NCBI GenBank assembly: GCA_029203185.1
Contig: CP119310.1
Coordinates: forward strand, 1,860,001-1,924,000
Reading direction: 5' to 3'
Length of the DNA: 64,000 nt
Origin: Candidatus Chryseobacterium colombiense
GTDB taxonomy: Bacteria > Bacteroidota > Bacteroidia > Flavobacteriales > Weeksellaceae
Numbering within the stretch: the first letter of the stretch is position 1; the number at the start of each line of letters is the position of its first letter. Shown piece by piece: positions 54,173 to 62,073 of this stretch. The position numbers were made by a program, and so were the translations under genes. Below the pieces are notes generated by a model. The model did no database searches. It was given only the letters and a program-made list of their open reading frames with translations, and was not told the DNA's origin.

Positions 54173-54212
54173 ATTAAATACACATTGCTTTCGGAGGAAA
54201 AGTAAAATAAAA

Positions 54213-56042
54213 ATGGATATTAAAAGATCTTTAGTACTGCTTTTTGCATCTTACGGTTGTTTTCTTTATGCACAGGAGAAAACGATTGATACCGTTTATG
54301 TTTTCGACAGCCAGATGAATAAGGTAAAGCTTTTTCATAAAGTTAATACCCTTACAGCGGAAGACGTCGAAAAAAATTCTACCAACCTTTCCGAAACATT
54401 ACGTTTTCAGTCTCCCGTTTATATTAAAGAAAATGGTCGTGGCGCGGTTTCTTCACCTTCATTCAGGGGAACGACAGCACAACAGACAGCCTTTGTCTGG
54501 AACGGAATTAATATAAATTCTATGTTTTTGGGACAAGGAGACATCAATAATATTTCTTTATCTGGGTTTGAACAAATGGATATCAAAGCAGGTGGCGGAA
54601 GTGTAATATATGGAAGCGGTGCCATTGGAGGAAGCATTCATTTAAACAATATTTTGGATTTCAATAAAGGGATTCATGCATCATTATTTTCTGAAGCAGG
54701 ATCTTTTGAAACGTATAATAATTTTGCAAGGGCCTCTTATAGTAATGATAAATTAAGCTTTAAAGTTTCCGGAAATTATTCGATCAGCCGGAATGATTAT
54801 AAAGTTGAAGAAGCCAATTACAATAACAGCAACGGACAGTACAATAATTCTAACGTCAATATTGCTGTTGCTTATAAACTTACGCCTCATCATCAAATTT
54901 CATGGATTTCGGAGTTTTTTAACGGAAACCAGCACTACCCTGTTTTTTTTGCAGATATTCAGACCAAAACAAAATACGAGACTCAGAATATCCGAAGCCT
55001 GATTGCTTGGGACTGGAATACTTCCAGATTTACCAATGCCTTTAAAGCGGCTTATACAGAAGAAAACTTTCAGTATTTCAATAATATCGACCTGCCAAAA
55101 TCCAGTGGCGGAACAGGAAAAAATTATATCTTAAAGAATGATTTTAACTATTTTCTTTCATCCAAATGGAATTTAAATCTCATTACAGAGTTTCAGGTAA
55201 ATGACGGAGAAGGATATCAGTCAGGGATCAAAAAAGTCAGCAGAAATATAGGTTCCGTTTCAGGATTGGTTCGTTATTTTGCTACTAAAGACCTTCGTTT
55301 TGAAGGTGGAATTAAAAAGGATTTTGTTGAGAATATTGATTCACCGGTCTTGTTTTCTTTTTCAGGAAACTGGAAGGCTTTGAAATGGTATGAAACCAAT
55401 CTTAATATCTCCAGAAACTTTAGATTTCCAACATTTAATGATTTATACTGGCATCCCGGAGGAAATGAAAATTTAAAGCCGGAGACTTCTTATCAGTTTG
55501 AATTAAGAAATCAGTTTAAAGTTTTGGACGTAAAATTATCTGTAACGCCATATTATATGAAGATTTATGATATGATTCAATGGCTTCAGTCTTCAATGGG
55601 ATATTATTCTCCTGTGAATACGAATGAAGTGGAATCTTATGGTCTTGAATCTCAGATTGAGTATGCGAAAAATTTTGGAAATCATGCTTTGAAAGGAAAC
55701 CTGGGATATTCTTACAGTAAGTCCATCAATATGGAAACCGATAAACAGCAAATGTATGTTCCGCTTCATAAATTCTTTGGGAATATTGATTACCAGTATC
55801 GATTCTTAAAATTATATGTTCAGGGAATGTTCAACGGACTTACCTATACAGATACCAATGAAAAAAGAAGCGCTGCTATTGATCCTTATTTTGTAATGAA
55901 TGCAGGAATTTCAGGAACAGTTTTGAAGAATTACACTTTAGGATTTAAAGTGAATAATATTTTCAATCAGGTTTACCAATCGACCGCATATTATTACATG
56001 CCACAAAGACATTACAGCATTAACCTTACTATTAATTTTTAA
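54213..56042 (+). CDS. btuB: BtuB-like TonB-dependent vitamin B12 receptor
   Basis: A 609-residue outer-membrane receptor. Signal peptide to about residue 20 (CFLYAQ), plug at about 45-155 (LSETLRFQSPVYIKENGRGA, FRGTTAQQTAFVWNGI, GSGAIGGSIHLNN) and a barrel ending in YSINLTINF with the terminal Phe. Its length is near E. coli BtuB, and it lies behind a cobalamin riboswitch, so uptake of cobalamin or cobinamide is the strong inference. It has no N-terminal regulatory domain, unlike the receptor at 38100. The next gene is a surface-type lipoprotein. Confidence 0.9.
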   Translation: MDIKRSLVLLFASYGCFLYAQEKTIDTVYVFDSQMNKVKLFHKVNTLTAEDVEKNSTNLSETLRFQSPVYIKENGRGAVSSPSFRGTTAQQTAFVWNGININSMFLGQGDINNISLSGFEQMDIKAGGGSVIYGSGAIGGSIHLNNILDFNKGIHASLFSEAGSFETYNNFARASYSNDKLSFKVSGNYSISRNDYKVEEANYNNSNGQYNNSNVNIAVAYKLTPHHQISWISEFFNGNQHYPVFFADIQTKTKYETQNIRSLIAWDWNTSRFTNAFKAAYTEENFQYFNNIDLPKSSGGTGKNYILKNDFNYFLSSKWNLNLITEFQVNDGEGYQSGIKKVSRNIGSVSGLVRYFATKDLRFEGGIKKDFVENIDSPVLFSFSGNWKALKWYETNLNISRNFRFPTFNDLYWHPGGNENLKPETSYQFELRNQFKVLDVKLSVTPYYMKIYDMIQWLQSSMGYYSPVNTNEVESYGLESQIEYAKNFGNHALKGNLGYSYSKSINMETDKQQMYVPLHKFFGNIDYQYRFLKLYVQGMFNGLTYTDTNEKRSAAIDPYFVMNAGISGTVLKNYTLGFKVNNIFNQVYQSTAYYYMPQRHYSINLTINF

Positions 56043-56056
56043 ATAAATAAATTATA

Positions 56057-57121
56057 ATGAATCTCAGAAAAATTTTACCTCTTGCTTTAGTATCAACATT
56101 TCTTTTTAACATCGCTTGTAGCAGTGATGATGAGATTATCGAAACACAACCAAAAGGTGCTTATCAGGAAGGAATTTTCATCAGTAATGAAGGAGGTTTC
56201 ACTACTCCGACTGCCGAAGTTTCTTTTACAAGTAATGACCTTTCCACTGTAGAAAATAAAATTTATTCTGCTAACAATAACGGAGAAATTTTAGGAAATG
56301 TTTTACAGACAATAGGTTTCAACGGAGATTACGCTTATTTGGTATCAAACGTTCCGAATAAAATAGATATTGTTAACAGATATACTTTCAAAAAACAGAC
56401 ATCTGTAACATCTAATCTGGATGGAGCAAGATATATTGCTTTTTCAGGAAATCAGTACTATGTTACCAACAACAATTTCAGCAATTCTATCAAGCTGAAT
56501 GTTTACAGCACAGACAATAATTCTTTTGTGAAAAGCATTAGTTTCAACAGAGCTGCGGAAAAAGTAGTAGAAGCCAACGGAAATATTGTCGTACAAACAG
56601 ACGGAATTACCTATGATGCCAATTACAATGAATTGCCGACAGGATATACTGTTACCATCGTAAAGCCTTCTACAAATACAGTTGACAAAACAGTTACCTT
56701 ACCAAGCAACGGAATTATCAGAGATCTTGTTTCTTATAATGGCGATGCTTATGCTTTGGCTTCAGACAACACCAATTCTTATATCTATAAAATCAATTCA
56801 GCTTCAGGAGCTTTTACGACTACTACGCTTACAGGAATTCCTAAAGTACAGAGATTAAAAATAGAATCCAATAAATTCTATTTTGTAAACAGCACCAACA
56901 AAGTTTATTCAATGGACATTAATTCCACTACGGTTCCAACTGCTCCACTTTTAACTGCACCGGGCTACCTTTATGGTTTCAATGTAATTGACGGCAGAAT
57001 TTATACTTCTGATGCAAGTTTTACAGCAGACAGTAAAGTATATGTTTACAATGCAAGTAGCGGATCATTGATTAAGTCTTTTAATACAGGAATCGGAACA
57101 AACGGTTTCTATAAAAATTAA
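56057..57121 (+). CDS. BtuG-like surface lipoprotein (beta-propeller, DUF5074/YncE type)
   Basis: A 354-residue lipoprotein. The lipobox ends FNIAC (Cys21) and is followed by SSDDE, which fits the acidic lipoprotein export signal of Bacteroidota, so it should face outwards. The body has repeated blades (NGDYAYLVSNVPNKIDIVN, ARYIAFSGNQYYVTNNNF, IRDLVSYNGDAYALASDN) typical of a seven-bladed propeller. In Bacteroides, BtuG lipoproteins of this fold cap BtuB and bind B12 very tightly; position 14 bases after btuB under the riboswitch supports the same role. Binding itself is not shown. Confidence 0.8.
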   Translation: MNLRKILPLALVSTFLFNIACSSDDEIIETQPKGAYQEGIFISNEGGFTTPTAEVSFTSNDLSTVENKIYSANNNGEILGNVLQTIGFNGDYAYLVSNVPNKIDIVNRYTFKKQTSVTSNLDGARYIAFSGNQYYVTNNNFSNSIKLNVYSTDNNSFVKSISFNRAAEKVVEANGNIVVQTDGITYDANYNELPTGYTVTIVKPSTNTVDKTVTLPSNGIIRDLVSYNGDAYALASDNTNSYIYKINSASGAFTTTTLTGIPKVQRLKIESNKFYFVNSTNKVYSMDINSTTVPTAPLLTAPGYLYGFNVIDGRIYTSDASFTADSKVYVYNASSGSLIKSFNTGIGTNGFYKN

Positions 57122-57173
57122 TATTCTGCTCACTAAGCAAATAAATAATTTTTTATTTTTTCACATTATGTTC

Positions 57174-57202
57174 TCCGGGCGGTTTCTTCGAAACCGCCCG
57201 GA
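57174..57202 (+). terminator. Terminator of the B12 operon
   Basis: Perfect 13-bp GC-rich stem TCCGGGCGGTTTC/GAAACCGCCCGGA with a TTC loop and following ATTTTG. Confidence 0.92.
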
Positions 57203-57221
57203 TTTTGTTTGTACAAACAAA

Positions 57222-57251
57222 AAAAGCAACAGATATAAAATCTATTGCTTT
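57222..57251 (-). terminator. Terminator of cca
   Basis: Stem AAAGCAA-AGAT/ATCT-TTGCTTT with one inner mismatch, T7 following on the minus strand. Confidence 0.78.
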
Positions 57252-57271
57252 ATAATTTATCTAAAATAAGT

Positions 57272-58693
57272 TTAAGCTAAAGTCAATCCCAGTTTTTCCG
57301 CTTCCGCAATCACAAAATTTCTGGCTTCTTCACTGTCATTTCCTATTTCACCCTCCAGAATTGCTTCTTTTACTTTTTCTTTTAAAATTCCGATCTCACG
57401 TCCTGGTTTCAAGTTGAACATTTCCATAATTTCTTCCCCGGAAATTGGCGGCTGAAAATTTCTTACCTGATCTTTTTCTTCCACTTCTTTAATTTTCACC
57501 GCAACATATTCAAAATTCTTCTTGAACTTTTCCTGTTTTTTAGAATTTTTTGTGGTGATATCTGCTTTACAAAGTGTAAAAAGATCTTCAAGATCTTCTC
57601 CGGCATCAAACAATAATCTCCTCAATGCAGAATCTGAAGCATCGTCCGTAATGAGAGCAATTGGTCTTGATGAAAGCTTTACCATTTTCTGAACATATTT
57701 CATGTCTGGACCTAATGGTAATTTCAGTCTCTGAAATAAGGTTTTCACCATTTTTGAGCCTAAAAATTCATGCCCGTGAAAAGTCCAGCCTGTTCCTTCA
57801 ACGAATTTTTTGGTGGGAGCTTTTCCGATATCATGAAGCAATGCCGACCAACGCAGCCACAGATTGTCTGTATTTTCGGAAATGTTGTCAACAACTTCTA
57901 ATGTATGGTAGAAATTATCTTTATGGGTTTGTCCTTCCACTTCTTCTACTCCTTTCAGATCGATCAATTCAGGAATAATTAATTTCATTAAACCTGTTTG
58001 CTCCATCAGTTTCAAACCTGTTGAAGGCTTTTGAGAAAGCATTATTTTGTTGAATTCAACCATAATCCTTTCCATAGAAACAATCTTGATTCTTTCTGCT
58101 TCCTGCTTAATCGCTTCCAAAGATTTTTCTTCAATCTGAAATTGTAATGTCGATGAAAAACGAATCGCTCTCATCATTCTCAAAGGATCGTCAGAATAGG
58201 TTTGAGCCGGTTCCAAAGGAGTTCTTAAAATCCCCTTTTCCAGATCATCAATCCCGTTAAAAGGATCAATCAGCTCCCCGAAATTATCTTTATTTAAAGA
58301 AATTGCCATTGCATTGACCGTAAAATCTCTTCTCTTCTGGTCATCTTCAATAGTTCCTCCTTCCACTTCCGGTTTTCGGCTGTTTTCAGTATAGCTTTCT
58401 TTTCTTGCTCCTACAAATTCCAGTTCAAGATCTTTATATTTGATCATTGCGGTTCCGTAGGTTTTAAAAACAGAAACCTTTATTTTAGGATCAATTTCCT
58501 TTCCTACGTTCTGAGCCAGCTCAATTCCGCTTTGTTCTGTCACAAAATCAATATCCGTAGAAGCTTTTCTTTTCATCAGTAAATCCCGGACATAGCCACC
58601 TACAACATAAACAGATTGATTATTTCTGTCTGCAACTTCAGAGATTATTTTGAAAAGCTTTAAGTTTTGATTTTGATTGAGATTAATTTTCAT
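57272..58693 (-). CDS. cca: CCA tRNA nucleotidyltransferase, HD type
   Basis: Adds or repairs the CCA end of tRNAs, needed here because the tRNA genes do not encode CCA. A 473-residue class II polymerase-beta-like enzyme: VVGGYVRDLLM (31-41) with the metal dyad D47/D49 (STDIDFV), KRRDFTVNAMA, and an HD phosphohydrolase domain (LLHDIGKAP). I prefer ATG 58693 (MKINLNQNQNLKLFKII). An ATG at 58723 would overlap the stop of the upstream gene as TAATG and may be used instead. Confidence 0.9.
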   Translation of the reverse strand: MKINLNQNQNLKLFKIISEVADRNNQSVYVVGGYVRDLLMKRKASTDIDFVTEQSGIELAQNVGKEIDPKIKVSVFKTYGTAMIKYKDLELEFVGARKESYTENSRKPEVEGGTIEDDQKRRDFTVNAMAISLNKDNFGELIDPFNGIDDLEKGILRTPLEPAQTYSDDPLRMMRAIRFSSTLQFQIEEKSLEAIKQEAERIKIVSMERIMVEFNKIMLSQKPSTGLKLMEQTGLMKLIIPELIDLKGVEEVEGQTHKDNFYHTLEVVDNISENTDNLWLRWSALLHDIGKAPTKKFVEGTGWTFHGHEFLGSKMVKTLFQRLKLPLGPDMKYVQKMVKLSSRPIALITDDASDSALRRLLFDAGEDLEDLFTLCKADITTKNSKKQEKFKKNFEYVAVKIKEVEEKDQVRNFQPPISGEEIMEMFNLKPGREIGILKEKVKEAILEGEIGNDSEEARNFVIAEAEKLGLTLA

Positions 58694-58722
58694 TGTTAAT
58701 TTTCTAGTATGTATCTTACTCA

Positions 58723-59067
58723 TTAATCATAATGAGCGTACATTTTATTAATTTTTCCTTCTTCATTAAAAAACATGACCTCCACAGCATGCTTATTCAT
58801 AATTGATTTATAAAATAGTGCAACTGAATCGACTCCCGCCGTTGATTTTATCAGATCAAAATGAAGCTCTGGGTATTTTTCGAGCGCTTTCTTCCAATAC
58901 TCTCTTACAGCATCTTTGCCCTGCAATGTACTTTCTTTTCCTCCTGTTGCCATTTTAATCATCGGAGTACTGATCTCAATATCATCAGAATAATGGGAAA
59001 GAATAGCCTCCAAATTATGAGAGTTCCATACAGCAACCCATTCTTCGGCAAATTTTTGGTGATCCAT
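58723..59067 (-). CDS. NTF2/SnoaL-like protein
   Basis: A 114-residue cone-fold protein (EWVAVWNSHNLEAILSHYSDD at the start, minus its first residue, and VEVMFFNEEGKINKMYAHYD at the end), about the normal SnoaL-like length. Such proteins bind or isomerise small molecules; no substrate can be given. Cytoplasmic. A -7 box (TATCTTTG, minus strand, 59099-59106) lies upstream. Confidence 0.75.
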   Translation of the reverse strand: MDHQKFAEEWVAVWNSHNLEAILSHYSDDIEISTPMIKMATGGKESTLQGKDAVREYWKKALEKYPELHFDLIKSTAGVDSVALFYKSIMNKHAVEVMFFNEEGKINKMYAHYD

Positions 59068-59098
59068 TATATTATTTTTTAATAAAAATGAAGTTTTG

Positions 59099-59106
59099 CA
59101 AAGATA
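59099..59106 (-). promoter_or_regulatory. -7 box of the NTF2-cca unit
   Basis: TATCTTTG on the minus strand, 32 bases before the ATG at 59067. Confidence 0.5.
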
Positions 59107-59122
59107 ATTAAAATCTTTTCTT

Positions 59123-59671
59123 TTATTCTCGAAGCACTTTTATTCTGTTGTCACTCCAGATTTTAATCACAGAAGACCCAGAATATTTTGAAACTTTTTC
59201 CCGGTCTTCTTCCACTGCATAATCTACCAGATTTATAATTTCAGGTGAAATATCTGAAAATTTCAATGGACTTTTATCTCCACTGAAGTTTGCTGAGGTT
59301 GAAACTAACGGTTTATTTAGTTTAGTAATTAATTTTTTACAAAAATCATTCTTTACCAAACGGATTCCTATGCTACCGTCTTCAGCCAATAGTTCTTTCG
59401 GTAAACCACGTGGGTTTTCATAGACTATTGTTACCGGTTTTTCACTTAAATCGATAATTTCCCAGGCCATTTCAGGAACGTCTACCAAATCCTGCAACCT
59501 CTTTTCAGATTCCACCAAAATAATCATGGATTTGTTCTTTTCACGCTTCTTGATGTCAAAAATCTTGTTGACAGCCTTTATATTGGTTGCGTCACATCCA
59601 ATTCCCCATATCGTATCTGTTGGGTAAAGGATTGTTCCCCCGGCTTTTAATATTTCTATAATGTTTTCCAT
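59123..59671 (-). CDS. L-threonylcarbamoyladenylate synthase (TsaC/Sua5/YrdC)
   Basis: Makes threonylcarbamoyl-AMP for the t6A37 modification of tRNAs that read ANN codons. A 182-residue single YrdC domain: GGTILYPTDTIWGIGCDATN (about 11-30), KKREKNKSMIIL, and IGIRLVKNDFCKKL plus STSANFSG for nucleotide binding. It lacks the C-terminal Sua5 domain, so it is TsaC-like. Confidence 0.88.
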   Translation of the reverse strand: MENIIEILKAGGTILYPTDTIWGIGCDATNIKAVNKIFDIKKREKNKSMIILVESEKRLQDLVDVPEMAWEIIDLSEKPVTIVYENPRGLPKELLAEDGSIGIRLVKNDFCKKLITKLNKPLVSTSANFSGDKSPLKFSDISPEIINLVDYAVEEDREKVSKYSGSSVIKIWSDNRIKVLRE

Positions 59672-59822
59672 TAATAATTAAAATTGTAAGTTTTGAGTAA
59701 AAACCATTGATATGTAATCTAATCTTAAACAAACAGGTTAGAGCTTGTTTTTATTGATTTTCCAGTTGTAAATTTACAAATCTTTGTACAAAAATCCATT
59801 TGAAATCATGGACTTTATATTC

Positions 59823-60409
59823 AATAGGAATGGGCTTTAGCCCATTTTACAAATCATAAAATCAAATTTGGCTTTAGCCAAAACCTATTTAAAATTATAT
59901 TTCTCAATAAATTCCTGATGTTCCTCTATAAATGTTTTCTTCCTATGGTGGTTTTCTTGATTTTTAATATAATTTCTAACCGATTCAACCATAGATTCAG
60001 AAACTGAAACGGCAAAATATTCATCCTGCCAAGCAAATTTTTCTTGGGTCAATTGATTTTTATTTATCCAATGCGAAGACTCTCCTTTCAATAATTGTAC
60101 AACTTTTTCAATATTTTGATTTGAACTGAGGGAAATTAAACAATGACAATGATCCGAATAACCATTAACCATATCTAGGAAAATGCCTTTCTCAGCAGCA
60201 TTTTCTTTAATATGTTTCCAAACTTTTATTTTTAATTCTGAAGTATTGAAATAAGGTATTCTATTTTTTGTCGAGAAAACGACATGAATATAAATTTTAA
60301 TAAATGGCATTTGTGTTGTTTTGCCAAAAATATAAATTCTTTCTTAAGTTTTGGCTAAAGCCAATGGAATTGTATTAAAATTGAAAACGGGCTAAAGCCC
60401 GTTCCTATC
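59823..60409. mobile_element. REP-associated transposase unit (RAYT with mirrored REP pairs)
   Basis: The transposase gene is bracketed by two palindrome pairs. On the left, ATGGGCTTTAGCCCAT (59830-59845) then TTTGGCTTTAGCCAAA (59867-59882). On the right, TTGGCTAAAGCCAA (60351-60364) then ACGGGCTAAAGCCCGT (60387-60402), that is the same two palindromes in inverted order and orientation. The flanks ATAGGAA and CCAAAAC are kept too. This is how REP/BIME elements sit around their Y1 transposase. Confidence 0.8.
59885..60310 (-). CDS. tnpA: IS200-like Y1 transposase (REP-associated)
   Basis: A 141-residue HUH single-strand transposase. The HUH motif reads HCHCLISL (about 54-61), the N-terminus is IYIHVVFSTKNRIPYF and the catalytic Tyr is probably in NYIKNQENHHRKK near residue 112. 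Length and the FSTKNR opening fit REP-associated transposases (RAYTs) rather than mobile IS200. It appears intact. REP-type palindromes lie 2-55 bases past its stop and 41-92 bases before its start. Confidence 0.88.
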   Translation of the reverse strand: MPFIKIYIHVVFSTKNRIPYFNTSELKIKVWKHIKENAAEKGIFLDMVNGYSDHCHCLISLSSNQNIEKVVQLLKGESSHWINKNQLTQEKFAWQDEYFAVSVSESMVESVRNYIKNQENHHRKKTFIEEHQEFIEKYNFK

Positions 60410-60433
60410 GATAACAATTAAAATATTTCTCAT

Positions 60434-60937
60434 TTACAAATTCGGCAAATATCTTTCCTCAATAATATTCAGGTGATGATAATTGTGACCGACAATCAGT
60501 TTACCGATGGTTTGTACAGAAATCTGATTTCCGTTAGCTGTTCCGATATTATTTAAAACTGACGGATTCAATGTTTTCAGTAAAATTTGTGAAGATTTTC
60601 TCACCAATTGAAACTCTTCCAACAGAGATTCTAAACTTCTTACGTTTGCAAAAGATTGATCAGCATACAATTCTTCATCAAAACCTGGCAATTCGTTTTG
60701 ATCACCTCTTGCGAAAGCTAAAATTCTGTATTGAAAAACTCTTTCACAATCCGACAAATGCAAAAGCAATTCTTTCAAAGTCCATTTTCCTTCTGCATAG
60801 GCAAAAAGCGATTGGTCTTCTGTAAGATTTGAATAAATTTCAACTGTTTTTTCTCCCGATTTTTTTAATTCTCCCAACCAGTCTTCGGATGGAATATTGT
60901 CTAAATACCTCTGAACATATTTTTGAAAATCAGTCAT
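60434..60937 (-). CDS. DinB-family protein
   Basis: A 167-residue four-helix-bundle protein. The metal-site histidines of the DinB/YfiT fold are seen in LLLHLSDCERVFQYRI and KLIVGHNYHHLNIIEER. Members include thiol transferases and metal-dependent hydrolases; the substrate here is unknown. Last of a same-strand run with the GNAT gene. Confidence 0.82.
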   Translation of the reverse strand: MTDFQKYVQRYLDNIPSEDWLGELKKSGEKTVEIYSNLTEDQSLFAYAEGKWTLKELLLHLSDCERVFQYRILAFARGDQNELPGFDEELYADQSFANVRSLESLLEEFQLVRKSSQILLKTLNPSVLNNIGTANGNQISVQTIGKLIVGHNYHHLNIIEERYLPNL

Positions 60938-61012
60938 GTTTTTTAGTTATAAGTTATTAATATAAATGATAGCCGGTAATTGATCACAGCTAAAGTTTTA
61001 ATCATTTATGAT

Positions 61013-61462
61013 TTATGAATGATTTGTCCATTCGTAGAAGTTTACTTCATCATAAATTTCGAAGCCACAACCTGGATATAATTGATTCCCGATAGTGTTG
61101 GATTTTCCTGTTTCAAGAAGAATTCCTGCGGCATCAGTTAATCTTGCCAATTCTTTAGCCTCTTCAATCAATTCTTTTGAAAAGCCTTTTCCACGATAAT
61201 ATTCATTGATGTATAAATCATTCAAGAGCCAATACCGTTTCATTCTCGTTGATGAAAACAATGGATATAATTGAACAAAGCCAATCAGCTTTCCTTCATT
61301 TTCAGCAACAAAGATTTCAGAATCTTTGGTTTGAATTCTTTCTGTTAAAAATTTTTCGGCTGCCGGAATATCGGAATCTTTATGATAAAAAATTCTGTAC
61401 TGATCAAACAATTCGGCCAATTGCTGCAGGTCCTGAATGGTAGCTTTTCTAGTATTTTTCAT
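61013..61462 (-). CDS. GNAT-family N-acetyltransferase
   Basis: A 149-residue acetyltransferase. The acetyl-CoA-binding loop is YYRGKGFSKELIEEA (about 95-109) after LNDLYINEY; the C-terminal strand YPGCGFEIYDEVNFYEW completes the fold. Substrate unknown. It starts 5 bases after the upstream NTF2-like gene. Confidence 0.85.
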   Translation of the reverse strand: MKNTRKATIQDLQQLAELFDQYRIFYHKDSDIPAAEKFLTERIQTKDSEIFVAENEGKLIGFVQLYPLFSSTRMKRYWLLNDLYINEYYRGKGFSKELIEEAKELARLTDAAGILLETGKSNTIGNQLYPGCGFEIYDEVNFYEWTNHS

Positions 61463-61467
61463 ATTTG

Positions 61468-61947
61468 TTATAAATGATGATCATAACTAAGCACACGTTT
61501 CATTCTCCAGTCTTTTCCGTCTAAAATCCAAAGAATAGTAAATTTTGCACGGCTTCCTTTGTTCCATTTTCCTTTATAAAATTCGGCAAAATCATGTTCT
61601 CCTTCCTGAATAAAAGCATATAAGGTATTATTGTTGTACAAAGGATATACTTTCATGCTGTTTGGAATCAACTCTCGTTTTACCTTATTCGGTCCACCGC
61701 AAATATTATTTTTAATTGAAGCTATAAAAGCTGCTTTTCCGGAAGTGATTCCGCCTTTATCGTGGTAAAACTCCAGATCGTCACTCACGATAGAATCATA
61801 ATGAGAAAGATCACATTTATTGAATCCGATATCGAATATCAAACTGTCTAATTTTTTTGCCGTTTTATACAATTCATCAGTATTTTTTACCTGAGAATAT
61901 GTAATTTGACCTAAAATCAATAGCAATATAATCTGAATCTTTCTCAT
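61468..61947 (-). CDS. Exported NTF2-like (DUF4440) protein
   Basis: A 159-residue protein with a signal peptide (MRKIQIILLLILGQITYSQ) and a cone-fold domain (YDSIVSDDLEFYHDKGGITS, AFIQEGEHDFAEFYKGKWNK minus its first residue). Exported DUF4440-type proteins are common in this phylum with no known function. First gene ahead of the GNAT and DinB genes. Confidence 0.78.
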   Translation of the reverse strand: MRKIQIILLLILGQITYSQVKNTDELYKTAKKLDSLIFDIGFNKCDLSHYDSIVSDDLEFYHDKGGITSGKAAFIASIKNNICGGPNKVKRELIPNSMKVYPLYNNNTLYAFIQEGEHDFAEFYKGKWNKGSRAKFTILWILDGKDWRMKRVLSYDHHL

Positions 61948-61976
61948 GATGTTTTATTTAGATATTTTCAACACTC

Positions 61977-62053
61977 TGTCATTCTGACGTCAGGAAGAAT
62001 CTCTTTTAAGAGTAACAGATTCTTCACTATGCTTCGCTGCATTCAGAATGACA
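61977..62053. repeat. Palindromic dispersed repeat
   Basis: Left arm TGTCATTCTGA...GAAGAATCT (61977-62002) and right arm AGATTCTTC...TCAGAATGACA (62017-62053) are inverted copies sharing 20 end bases; the inner parts differ in length. The right arm has the same ends and length as the lone unit at 32917-32953. I recall sequences of this kind scattered between genes in many flavobacteria. Confidence 0.7.
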
Positions 62054-62073
62054 ATGTGTAAACTTTTATTTAA

